Origin: an uncultured Actinomycetes bacterium
GTDB lineage: Bacteria > Actinomycetota > Actinomycetes > Nanopelagicales > Nanopelagicaceae
NCBI GenBank assembly: GCA_903924485.1
Contig: CAIYBL010000174.1
Span: 1-40,464 of the forward strand
Direction of reading: 5' to 3'
Length of the DNA stretch: 40,464 nt
Part shown: positions 9,360 to 17,974 of the stretch, piece after piece
Numbering within the stretch: position 1 is the first letter of the stretch
Layout: the number at the start of each line of letters is the position of its first letter
The notes under the pieces: model-generated
Told to the model about the DNA's origin: nothing
Seen by the model: the letters and a program-made list of their open reading frames with translations, nothing else
The model's database searches: none
Program-made: the position numbers and the translations under genes

Positions 9360-10135
9360 AAAAAATCTGGGGTCTGCTCAATGCAGCACATTTAGGTCCT
9401 ACAGTCCTTGTTACCGTTGTTTCATTTTTGCTTGCGGCAAAAGTATCTTGGGAAGGACCGGCATACGTTATAGCCGCCGGAGTATTTTTCGGCCAATTAA
9501 TTGTCGGATGGAGCAACGACCTCCATGATTTTGAAGATGACAAGAGACATGATCGTCAGACAAAGCCGTTAGTCGCAGGAAGTATCACCAGGGGTCAACT
9601 TCAGAAATGTTTGTGGATCGTCATCCCGCTGGCAGTTGTGGTGAATCTTCTTGGACCATTAGGGATGCGCGGAGGTAGTGTTTATATGTTCGGCGTTGGG
9701 TGTGGAGTTGCTTATAACTTTTACTTTAAGTACACAATTTTTTCGCCACTTCCCTACGCCTTGGCTTTTGCGGCGCTACCTGCCTGCGTTGTAATTTCTG
9801 ATCATCGCAGCCCAGCCCTGTGGCTACTCTCGGCAGGAGCACTGCTTGGAATGGCAGCTCACTTTGCTAATGGACTTAAAGATTTAGGTGAAGACAGGAT
9901 TAGCGGATTTAAAGGATTGCCCGCACGCATTGGCGACATGCCTTCACGTGCCGCGTGCGCGGTGTTACTTGCAGGTGCAACTCTAGTTTTGCACCTAGAG
10001 CATGCCAATTACCCAATTCTTGCAGTGGGATGCATTGGCGCAATTCTCACCTTCTTTGCACCTCGTGGCATACTTTTTAAGATATTAATGCTTGCTGCCC
10101 TTGCTGATGTTTTTTTACTTGTCCAAGCTATTTAA
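9356..10135 (+). CDS. UbiA-family prenyltransferase
   Basis: NDLHDFEDDKRHDRQTKPL and NGLKDLGEDRISGFKGLP Asp-rich motifs; hydrophobic helices; ATGA overlap with sodX. Confidence 0.85.
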   Translation: MKKIWGLLNAAHLGPTVLVTVVSFLLAAKVSWEGPAYVIAAGVFFGQLIVGWSNDLHDFEDDKRHDRQTKPLVAGSITRGQLQKCLWIVIPLAVVVNLLGPLGMRGGSVYMFGVGCGVAYNFYFKYTIFSPLPYALAFAALPACVVISDHRSPALWLLSAGALLGMAAHFANGLKDLGEDRISGFKGLPARIGDMPSRAACAVLLAGATLVLHLEHANYPILAVGCIGAILTFFAPRGILFKILMLAALADVFLLVQAI

Positions 10136-12015
10136 CCAAGGTCTGGGGTAAAACCAAGCACTTCGCCATAGAACTTCATCTCTGCTTCATACGAAGTAAT
10201 AATGGAGGAGGCTTTTTGGAACCCATGACCTTCGCCTTCAAAGGCGTGGTACTCATGCTTAATTCCCTTAGCCACGCAAACATCACGAAATGCTTCCGAT
10301 TGGGCAGGCGGGACAACTTTGTCATCGAGACCTTGAAAAATAATTAAGGGAGAGCTCAGTCGATCCGCATGGGTCAATGGCGAGCGTTGCTTATAAAGTT
10401 CTGCTTCTTCTGGGTATCGGCCAATCATGGAATCCAAGTATCTCGATTCGAAATCATGCGTATCCAGAGCCAGGGCAGTGCAATCGGCAACCCCGTAATA
10501 GGAGGCGCCAGCGGCAAAGTGATCGCTATTGACGAGAACGTTGAGAACCGTGAAACCTCCTGCTGAACCGCCACGGATAAGAATCTTCTTCGCATCAACG
10601 GTTCCTGTGGCGATGAGTGAATCGACAACAGCGATCACATCTTCGCGATCGGTGATTCCCCATTGTCCCCGCAGCAGGTTTCGGTACTCACGACCATAGC
10701 CAGTGGATCCGCCATAGTTAACATCGACAACAGAAATTCCGCGTGTAGTGAAGTAAGAATATTTCATCGATAACGTTGCAGGGGAGTGTGCTGTTGGACC
10801 ACCATGCACGACAACCATTAGCGGAGTTTTCTCTGAAGGCTCAAAGTCTGGATGGGTAGCTGGGTGCAAGATGGCATATACCTTGCGTCCATCAGGGCGT
10901 AAGGCGGTAATTTCATGAGGAGATGGAAAATACTTCGGATCAATTGGAGATGGCGTCGCAAAGACAGTTGTAGATTTCAGAGTGGAAAGATCAATCTCTA
11001 TCAATTCTGATGTTACTTTTCCGCTACCTCCAAAGGCGTACGCCTTTCCATTTCCAGCGCTAATTGTTGGCTCGAAATCAGTGAGCGGTGACTGGACATC
11101 AATGAAAGTGCCTGCGGCGGGATCAACGATGGTTATCTTTCGCGAATCAACCGCACCGCGAGAGGAAAGAATTCGCCCATCTTCTAAGACCTGGATGAAT
11201 CTGAAACCCAACAACCAAAGTGGGAAACCCCATTCGGATTGGTCAGTGATGATCTGTTTCTGAATTCCTTTTTGATCTACGGACCAAGGATTCCACCAGC
11301 CACTTTTGTCGCTGATGTAATAAAGAGTTCCATCATTGCCCCATTCGGGACCGAGACATGATTCCTCAATCCCACCAGCAACAACATGCACATTGCTCAG
11401 CGATCCACCCGCGATATTCGCAACTTTGATTTCAGTGCCATCCCATGGCATTTGAGGATGTTCCCAGCAGACCCAGGAAAGTTGGGATCCATCTTTGGAA
11501 ATGCGTTGGTGGGAATAGAACTGGGAATGATCATCAAGAATTCGAACAGTGCTCTCTCTTACTGCCACGAGTGCACGAGTGACTTTCCCCCCAATGTGTG
11601 TTTCTCTCACGCACCATATTTCATTGCCGACTGAAATCATTTCAGCGTAACGATGAATCTCAGCCTCGGGAGTTATTGGCGAATAGGGCTTGGGTTCAGC
11701 GCCAAACTCTTTCGAATATATTCGTTGATCAGATTTATTCACAAAGAAAAGGACAGGCTTGTTATTGCGCATGACTCCTAGCCAACTTAAGCCGCCATAT
11801 TCCTGGGCTTGGGTTGAGGTGTTCCATGGCTCATTGAGCAAGTCACCGTGCTGGCGGCTTACAACAAGAGTTCGCCCGCCTTCTGAGGGGCGCATTTCAT
11901 CCCACCAGAGATCCGCGCCGACAACCTGCGACCACATATTCACATTTCCTGACTGAGCCAACATGTGTGCGCTTAAAGGAGATGGCCAGGAACCAGGTTT
12001 GAGTTGTGTTTTCAC
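10132..12015 (-). CDS. S9 family peptidase (prolyl oligopeptidase/acylaminoacyl-peptidase type)
   Basis: C-terminal alpha/beta hydrolase: VVHGGPTAHSP, YGREYRNLLRGQWG, RGGSAGGFTVL nucleophile, GLDDKVVPPAQ, GEGHGF; N-terminal propeller-like part. Confidence 0.93.
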   Translation of the reverse strand: MKTQLKPGSWPSPLSAHMLAQSGNVNMWSQVVGADLWWDEMRPSEGGRTLVVSRQHGDLLNEPWNTSTQAQEYGGLSWLGVMRNNKPVLFFVNKSDQRIYSKEFGAEPKPYSPITPEAEIHRYAEMISVGNEIWCVRETHIGGKVTRALVAVRESTVRILDDHSQFYSHQRISKDGSQLSWVCWEHPQMPWDGTEIKVANIAGGSLSNVHVVAGGIEESCLGPEWGNDGTLYYISDKSGWWNPWSVDQKGIQKQIITDQSEWGFPLWLLGFRFIQVLEDGRILSSRGAVDSRKITIVDPAAGTFIDVQSPLTDFEPTISAGNGKAYAFGGSGKVTSELIEIDLSTLKSTTVFATPSPIDPKYFPSPHEITALRPDGRKVYAILHPATHPDFEPSEKTPLMVVVHGGPTAHSPATLSMKYSYFTTRGISVVDVNYGGSTGYGREYRNLLRGQWGITDREDVIAVVDSLIATGTVDAKKILIRGGSAGGFTVLNVLVNSDHFAAGASYYGVADCTALALDTHDFESRYLDSMIGRYPEEAELYKQRSPLTHADRLSSPLIIFQGLDDKVVPPAQSEAFRDVCVAKGIKHEYHAFEGEGHGFQKASSIITSYEAEMKFYGEVLGFTPDLG

Positions 12016-12054
12016 TACGCAAGATTGCCAGTCGATCGGACATTAAGCAATGGT

Positions 12055-12060
12055 TACGAT
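12055..12060 (+). promoter_or_regulatory. Candidate leaderless -10 TACGAT
   Basis: TACGAT then 7 nt to ATG 12068; no Shine-Dalgarno for 12068. Confidence 0.5.
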
Positions 12061-12067
12061 GGTGCTT

Positions 12068-12964
12068 ATGTGGCTGGCAAATCGAAAACGACTGGGCGCT
12101 CTAGCCGTGACAGTTTTCGTATCCTCGATTCTCACAATTGCTCCGAGTTCTGCCGCAGTAGTTACATTCCCGGATATGCGTCCCTTCAAGCTCTTTGTTC
12201 CTACAAATTACGATCCATCCGTGCCAGCGCCGTTAATTCTTGCACTTCATGGATTTGGGCAATCCAGCGCGCAATTTGAGAAGTACCTTGGATTAACCGC
12301 GATTGCCCAAAGCAAAGGATTTCTTTACATCCACCCAGATGGAACAAAGGATAAAGTCGGTACACAGTTTTGGAACGCGACGCCAGAATGCTGCGACTTT
12401 CAAACGCCAAAAATAAATGATGATGCCTATCTTGTGAGCATCATCGATGAGGTCTCTGCTAAGTACGCAGTAGATCCGCAACGTATCTATATTATTGGCC
12501 ACTCCAACGGCGGCTTCATGGCCAATCGGATGGCCTGCACTCATGCTGATCGAATTGCAGCGGTAGTAAATATGTCCGGCGGAAGTTATACAAAGGCAGC
12601 GCTGTGTTCGCCAAAGGTTCCAATTAGTATCTTGGAGGTTTGGGGCACCGCCGATGAAACATATAAAGGCAATCACATTTTGGGTAAGCCGATTCCTGGG
12701 GCAGTGAAAACGATTGCAACGTGGGCGGGATTAGATCAGTGTTCAACGGTGCCAGAAAAGCAGGCAGATAAGATTGATTTAGATCCTGCGATCAAAGGGA
12801 GCGAGACAACCGTTTTTGATTACACCCAATGTCCCATTGGAATCTCCGTTGAGTTATGGAGTATTGCAGGTGCTCACCATGTTCCCCATATGTCGCCAAC
12901 TTTTGCCTCCGCCATGGTCGACTTTCTCCTGGCTCACCCAAAAGCCACGGCTCTTACGAATTAG
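12068..12964 (+). CDS. Secreted PHB-depolymerase/feruloyl-esterase family (LpqC-like) alpha/beta hydrolase
   Basis: N-terminal signal peptide; LHGFGQSS, GHSNGGFMANRMACTHADRIAAVVNMSGG, AHHVPH. ORF track opens at 12050; start 12068 preferred from promoter spacing. Confidence 0.87.
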   Translation: MWLANRKRLGALAVTVFVSSILTIAPSSAAVVTFPDMRPFKLFVPTNYDPSVPAPLILALHGFGQSSAQFEKYLGLTAIAQSKGFLYIHPDGTKDKVGTQFWNATPECCDFQTPKINDDAYLVSIIDEVSAKYAVDPQRIYIIGHSNGGFMANRMACTHADRIAAVVNMSGGSYTKAALCSPKVPISILEVWGTADETYKGNHILGKPIPGAVKTIATWAGLDQCSTVPEKQADKIDLDPAIKGSETTVFDYTQCPIGISVELWSIAGAHHVPHMSPTFASAMVDFLLAHPKATALTN

Positions 12965-12968
12965 AGGA

Positions 12969-12974
12969 TAGATT
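12969..12974 (+). promoter_or_regulatory. Candidate leaderless -10 TAGATT
   Basis: TAGATT then 6 nt (CTGCGT) to ATG 12981; no SD. Confidence 0.5.
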
Positions 12975-12980
12975 CTGCGT

Positions 12981-13838
12981 ATGACTGAAACCGCTCTGCT
13001 ACAAGCTCTATCACGGCAGGATCGACGAACTCACTGGGAACTGGTGAAGCGAATTTCACTGAACTTCCCAACCCACCACCCACAAGGTTTGGCTTTCGCG
13101 GGAGATTATATTTTTCTCTCTTCGGTGGAAGTTCTAGATCCGCCTGCGAATGTCTTCGACAAAGTTCTCTCTACTCCGGGCCGTGGTGTCGGCCATATGT
13201 TCGTGTTGGACAAAGAAGGACACCTGGTGCGAGACATCCTGATCGGTGAAGGCGATATGTATCACCCGGGTGGAATTGATTTTGATGGCACGAATATATG
13301 GGTTCCCGTTGGGGAGTACCGCCCAGGAGCCAACAGCATGATGCTCACTATTGATCCAAAGACCCTCGCGGTCACCGAACGCTTTCGGGTAGCAGACTCG
13401 ATTGGTTGGACAGTTAGCGACGCTGAGAGTGGCACCATCTATGGTGGAAATTGGGGCTCTCGGCTCTTCTATTCCTGGAGCAACAATGGCGAGGAACGCG
13501 ATTGTTGGGAAAACCCAAGTGATTTCATCGACTACCAGGACTGCCAGTTCGCTGGAAATGGTCTAGCGGTGTGCAGTGGGATCGCCGTCCTTCCTGTGCC
13601 TGATAGTCAGGCGGAGTATGAACTGGGAGGAGCGGCGATCGTTGATTTTATTAACCACCGTATTGTCTTCGAAACCCCAATTCAGGTCTTTAGTTCGGGG
13701 GGTCACGTCGTCACGCGCAACCCATTCGCGCTCACCAGCGATGTTAGTAACCTATTCCTTCATGTCGCCCCAGATGATGGCTTTGATCTCCACGGAACCG
13801 AATTGCTCACCTATAGGGCACCAATTGGGAAGGGCTAG
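12981..13838 (+). CDS. DUF6454-like protein (beta-propeller-like, unknown function)
   Basis: 285-aa ORF; HHPQGLAFAGDYIFLSSVEV, GHMFVLDKEGHLVRDILIGEGDMYHPGGIDFDGTNIWVPVGEY; family name from memory, not searched. Confidence 0.6.
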   Translation: MTETALLQALSRQDRRTHWELVKRISLNFPTHHPQGLAFAGDYIFLSSVEVLDPPANVFDKVLSTPGRGVGHMFVLDKEGHLVRDILIGEGDMYHPGGIDFDGTNIWVPVGEYRPGANSMMLTIDPKTLAVTERFRVADSIGWTVSDAESGTIYGGNWGSRLFYSWSNNGEERDCWENPSDFIDYQDCQFAGNGLAVCSGIAVLPVPDSQAEYELGGAAIVDFINHRIVFETPIQVFSSGGHVVTRNPFALTSDVSNLFLHVAPDDGFDLHGTELLTYRAPIGKG

Positions 13839-13977
13839 CGTAACGAAAGTGTTATAAAGGGACCACTTCGTAGGCGTGCAGTGTTTGTGTTCTATTCACC
13901 TGGCAAATCTACTATTGAGTCACTCACGTTAAGTCGTGGAAGATAGGTCTGCTCTAACTTTATTCTAAGGAGAAACA

Positions 13978-15114
13978 GTGTTCAAGAAAAAATACACAAG
14001 TGTACTTGTTGCAACAGCTTTGGTTGCCCTTTCATTGGGTGCAAGTTTACCAACTAGCCAAGCAGCAACTACGACGATTCAGGTTTACATTTCTGGCGAT
14101 ACAAACGTTCAAGACCTTTGGGTTTCAACGTTAGTGCCAGCTTTTAAAGCAGCCAATCCTGGCTACGACGTCAACGTGACTTTGGATCTTCATGGAGTTC
14201 ACGATGCTCAGGAAACTGCAAAGATCACTGCTGCATATGCCACTCGCAAAGATGCTGGCGCAGATCTCATTGACGGTGGATTCGTTCAGCAGTTAGGTAG
14301 TGCAGGTTTGCTCTACAAGGCTACTGCTGCGCTAGTTCCAAACCTAAGTTCAGTAGGACGAAAAGTTGTTGCAATCGGTAAAGGTGGAATTCCATACCGC
14401 GCATCATCTGTACTTCTTGCTTACAACAGCACAAACGTTAAGACACCTCCTAAGAGCCTAGACGAGCTTCTTGTTTGGATTAAAGCTCACCCTGGTAAAT
14501 TCACATACAACGTACCAAGTGGTGGCGGAAGTGGTTATTCTTTCGTCCAAACTGTTATTGACAAATATTTAACTCCTGCAGAGCGCGACACCCTCGTTCA
14601 GGGCGCCAGCAAGGATCTTCAAACCAAATGGGCTACGGGATTAGCAACACTCCGGGGCTTGAACGCATACACATACGGTAAGAACGGTACATATCCTTCC
14701 AACAATGCCGAAACTCTTAAGGATATTGCTACTGGTCTCGTTGATATGGGCACAGTTTGGTCAGATCAGTTTGCTAGTGCTATCAAGGCCGGCACTATGC
14801 CTGCAAATATTAAGGTAACTCAGATTGCAAATCCTCCTTTCACGGGTGGAGCTGCTTACTTGGGAATTCCTCGCACATCAAAGAACTACAAGGCAGCTCA
14901 AGTTCTTGCTAACTGGGTACTTTCACCAGAAGGTCAGAACCTGATTGTGGGCGGCACAATGAACGGAATGCCTGTTATTCCAGTAACACAGTTGGATCCA
15001 AAGGTAGCTGCGGGCCTAACTGGCATAGATGTATCAAACTTGCGACCTACTTACTTCAGTGCCAATGGCAATGATTTGAAGAGTGCGTGGGCGCTTGCTG
15101 TCCCTGGTAAGTAA
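13978..15114 (+). CDS. ABC transporter extracellular substrate-binding protein
   Basis: GTG start with AAGGAG SD; Sec signal peptide MFKKKYTSVLVATALVALSLGASLPTSQAA; SBP-like body 'VYISGDTNVQDLWVSTLVPAFKAANPGYDVNV'; followed by two permeases and an ATPase. Confidence 0.9.
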   Translation: MFKKKYTSVLVATALVALSLGASLPTSQAATTTIQVYISGDTNVQDLWVSTLVPAFKAANPGYDVNVTLDLHGVHDAQETAKITAAYATRKDAGADLIDGGFVQQLGSAGLLYKATAALVPNLSSVGRKVVAIGKGGIPYRASSVLLAYNSTNVKTPPKSLDELLVWIKAHPGKFTYNVPSGGGSGYSFVQTVIDKYLTPAERDTLVQGASKDLQTKWATGLATLRGLNAYTYGKNGTYPSNNAETLKDIATGLVDMGTVWSDQFASAIKAGTMPANIKVTQIANPPFTGGAAYLGIPRTSKNYKAAQVLANWVLSPEGQNLIVGGTMNGMPVIPVTQLDPKVAAGLTGIDVSNLRPTYFSANGNDLKSAWALAVPGK

Positions 15115-15149
15115 TCAAAAGTACTAGTGACAAATAACGTGATGAGTCG

Positions 15150-16091
15150 ATGACATCTACTAAGGCAGATGTCGAAGTAGAGAGCCTCGGGGCCTATAAA
15201 GCTCCGAGGCTCTCTATCATCGGCTTTCTCATGGCTCTGCCCCCTCTGCTTTTAGTTGTTTTCTTTGTGGGACTTCCTGTTCTTATCGCCTTTACTTTCA
15301 GTCTCGGATTCACAACTGGCCCTAACCGAGTTCTATCGATAATCGGTCAAGAGATTCATAAGAAGGATCATTGGTGGGGCACTTTCGCCGCGTACAAAGA
15401 TGTTTATCATGATCCGCGTTTTGCGGGAGATATGCGGACCACTCTTGCTATCACAACCATTTCTACGACACTCGTCTTGCTTATGGCTCTTGGCATCGGC
15501 ATCTATCAAAGGATGATTGGTGGGCGTCTGGCTGGTGTTATGACGGCGCTGACTCTGGTTCCTCTCTTTGTCCCAGTGGTTATTGCATCATGGGCCATTC
15601 ACACTTTCTATGCTGGCGATGGCTTTATGCGCACATTCTTTTCTCAATTTGGCATTAACTTTCCGACACTTACCTCCACTTCTTCTGCAATCGCTATTGG
15701 AACTATTTGGACTTCATTGCCTTTTGCTATTTTGATGGTTACCTCGGGATTGCAATCGATACCGGATGCTCTTATAGAAACCGCACAAGATGCTGGAGCA
15801 GGCTTTTTTAGAATTGTCAGAACTGTGTTGATTCCGCTGGCGATTACACCGATTGTAATTGCGGGTACCTTTACCGCAATTGGAATCTTAGGTTCCTTTA
15901 CAATTCCACTCTTTTTGGGACCAAATCAGCCCACGATGCTTGGAGTTGAGATATCGAACTTCTTTGGCGCATATAACCGACCACAGCAATCAATCGTTAT
16001 GGCATTCATAGTCTTTGCGGCAGCATCAGGAATTGCACTCATTTACATCTGGGCAAATGTGCGCAGCGCAAAACAGAGCGGACGCATCTAA
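15150..16091 (+). CDS. ABC transporter permease
   Basis: Multi-TM; EAA-loop-like 'ALIETAQDAGAGFFRIVRTVLIPLAITPI'. Confidence 0.9.
   Translation: MTSTKADVEVESLGAYKAPRLSIIGFLMALPPLLLVVFFVGLPVLIAFTFSLGFTTGPNRVLSIIGQEIHKKDHWWGTFAAYKDVYHDPRFAGDMRTTLAITTISTTLVLLMALGIGIYQRMIGGRLAGVMTALTLVPLFVPVVIASWAIHTFYAGDGFMRTFFSQFGINFPTLTSTSSAIAIGTIWTSLPFAILMVTSGLQSIPDALIETAQDAGAGFFRIVRTVLIPLAITPIVIAGTFTAIGILGSFTIPLFLGPNQPTMLGVEISNFFGAYNRPQQSIVMAFIVFAAASGIALIYIWANVRSAKQSGRI
15151..15174 (+). promoter_or_regulatory. RNA hairpin I at the SBP/permease junction
   Basis: GACATCT-ACTAAGGC-AGATGTC, 7-bp perfect stem plus a T-G pair; contains two of the three nt of the permease start codon at 15150. Confidence 0.55.
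15177..15217 (+). promoter_or_regulatory. Long RNA hairpin II at the SBP/permease junction
   Basis: TAGAGAGCCTCGGGGC-CTATAAA-GCTCCGAGGCTCTCTA: 16-bp stem (one G-U), 7-nt loop; no immediate U-tract. Confidence 0.75.
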
Positions 16092-16930
16092 TGGCAAAGC
16101 AGGAGAAATCGCGGGCAAAATCAAGCTCGCCGATAGTGAAATTTTTCCTTGTCCTATTTATGTTGGCAATGGCCTTCTTTATTTTGGGTCCTCTCCTCTG
16201 GCTCTCAATCCACGCCTTTGTAACTAATTGGACCTACCCAAATATTTACCCGGATGGCTGGACGTGGCACTGGTGGACGCAAGTCTTTGCCGATTCAGCC
16301 CTCGAGCGCTCAATTCGAAACTCACTAATAATCAGCCCAATCGTGGTGATTCTGTCGATGATTATTTGCCTTCCTGCGGCTTACGCTGCAGGACGCATGC
16401 AATATGCAGGCCGCAAGACTTTTCTCATTGGAATGTTCGCGGCCAACTCTTTCCCAAAAATCGGCCTTTTTGCATCGATTGCGACTCTCTACTACGCACT
16501 CAACCTCATGGGCACTGTTGTTGGAGTAATTATTATCCAGCTGCTCGGAACAATTATTTACATGACATGGATTCCGGCTGCAGCCTTTGCTTCAGTTCCG
16601 AGGAATTTGGAAGAAGCAGCCCGCGATGCTGGCGCTTCAAAATTTCGAGTCTTTCGAACCATCACTTTAAGAATGGCGATGCCAGGAATATTGGTAGCAA
16701 TTGTCATGTCTTTCTTGGCCTCCTTTGATGAAGCACAAGGTACGTATTTGGTTGGAGCTCCATCTATTTATACGATGCCAACAGAGATGTATGCACTCGT
16801 AGAGAATTACCCCATCCAAATCGCTGCCGTGTTTTCATTGTTGCTTGCCTTCCCTTCAGTACTCTTGATCGGACTTGCAAGGAAACACATCGTCGGTGGC
16901 CAACTCGCAGAAGGTTTCCAAATCAAGTGA
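16091..16930 (+). CDS. ABC transporter permease
   Basis: Multi-TM; EAA-like 'NLEEAARDAGASKFRVFRTITLRMAMPGI'; 1-nt overlap with the upstream permease. Confidence 0.92.
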   Translation: MAKQEKSRAKSSSPIVKFFLVLFMLAMAFFILGPLLWLSIHAFVTNWTYPNIYPDGWTWHWWTQVFADSALERSIRNSLIISPIVVILSMIICLPAAYAAGRMQYAGRKTFLIGMFAANSFPKIGLFASIATLYYALNLMGTVVGVIIIQLLGTIIYMTWIPAAAFASVPRNLEEAARDAGASKFRVFRTITLRMAMPGILVAIVMSFLASFDEAQGTYLVGAPSIYTMPTEMYALVENYPIQIAAVFSLLLAFPSVLLIGLARKHIVGGQLAEGFQIK

Positions 16931-16945
16931 TGAAAGAGAGAAGCA

Positions 16946-17965
16946 ATGACTGATTCACCTCGAGAAGATGGTTTAGTACTCAACGGCCTTACAAAGATTC
17001 TGGGTGGCCGTGTGATTATTGACAATCTTCACCTTGTCGTAAAAAAAGGCGAGATGGTTTCCTTGCTTGGTCCTTCCGGCTGTGGCAAGACAACGACCCT
17101 TCGCATGATTGCCGGATTTCTGATTCCTGACAAAGGTGACATCGTTCTTAATGGCAAAGATGTCACAACCATTGGACCAGAAAAGCGACCAAGTGCGATG
17201 GTCTTTCAGAATTATGCGCTCTGGCCACATATGACCGTCTTTAACAATGTTGCGTATCCATTGAAGGTAAGAAAACTTGCAAAGTCTGAGATTGAAAAGC
17301 GAGTTCACGAAGCCTTGGGCATGGTGAGTTTGATGCATCATAAAGATTCACGACCGGGGCAAATTTCCGGAGGAGAACAACAACGTGTGGCACTGGCTCG
17401 TGCCTTGGTTCAAGAGCCGGACATCCTTTTGCTGGATGAGCCGCTGAGTAACCTGGACGCGAAGTTACGAGTGAAGGTTCGCGAGGATATCCGTGACCTT
17501 CAGCGACGGTTAGGAATCACCACGGTGATCGTTACGCATGATCAGGATGAAGCACTCTCTATTTCAGACCGCATTGCCGTTATGAATAACGGGAGGATTG
17601 AGCAATTCAGTACACCACAAGAACTCTATGACCGTCCAGAAACAGAGTACGTAGCGAACTTCATCGGTAGCTTGAATCACATTCAAGGCGGCTATGAGAA
17701 TGGCCAGATCACCCAAGGCTCTGAAGTTGTGGGTATTCGCCCAGAAGATGTTCTCTTCAGCAAGGATCAGGTGCCAGGTAGTTATCCAGCAACTGTTGAA
17801 CTTGTCGTCCCACGCGGCCACTTTTGCGAAGTGTATATAAAGCGTGCCGACGTAGAACTTCGCGCCTTTATCTCATCTGACGTTCCGCTTGCCGGCTCTG
17901 CTGGCTTTGCGAAGGTCAACAAAGCTCTCATTTATAAAGATGGCAAACTCGTTAAGGTTGCGTAG
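16946..17965 (+). CDS. ABC transporter ATP-binding protein with C-terminal TOBE-like domain
   Basis: Walker A GPSGCGKTT, signature ISGGEQQRVALARAL, Walker B LLLDEPLSNLDAKLR, H-loop VTHDQDEAL. Confidence 0.96.
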   Translation: MTDSPREDGLVLNGLTKILGGRVIIDNLHLVVKKGEMVSLLGPSGCGKTTTLRMIAGFLIPDKGDIVLNGKDVTTIGPEKRPSAMVFQNYALWPHMTVFNNVAYPLKVRKLAKSEIEKRVHEALGMVSLMHHKDSRPGQISGGEQQRVALARALVQEPDILLLDEPLSNLDAKLRVKVREDIRDLQRRLGITTVIVTHDQDEALSISDRIAVMNNGRIEQFSTPQELYDRPETEYVANFIGSLNHIQGGYENGQITQGSEVVGIRPEDVLFSKDQVPGSYPATVELVVPRGHFCEVYIKRADVELRAFISSDVPLAGSAGFAKVNKALIYKDGKLVKVA

Positions 17966-17974
17966 GTACTGGGT

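Noticed and set aside
12293-12676. 127-aa ORF antisense to the esterase
   Set aside because: No motif support; esterase coding is strong
13978-15114. Calling the SBP an iron or polyamine binding protein
   Set aside because: Ligand specificity cannot be read from sequence; context points to a phosphodiester but this is untested
15177-15217. Hairpin II as a simple intrinsic terminator of the SBP gene
   Set aside because: No U-tract follows the stem and the permease reading frame continues through it; reported as a regulatory or stability element instead
16228-16728. 166-aa alternative-frame ORF inside the second permease
   Set aside because: Overlaps a clear permease in another frame; Cys/Arg/Ser-rich non-protein-like sequence
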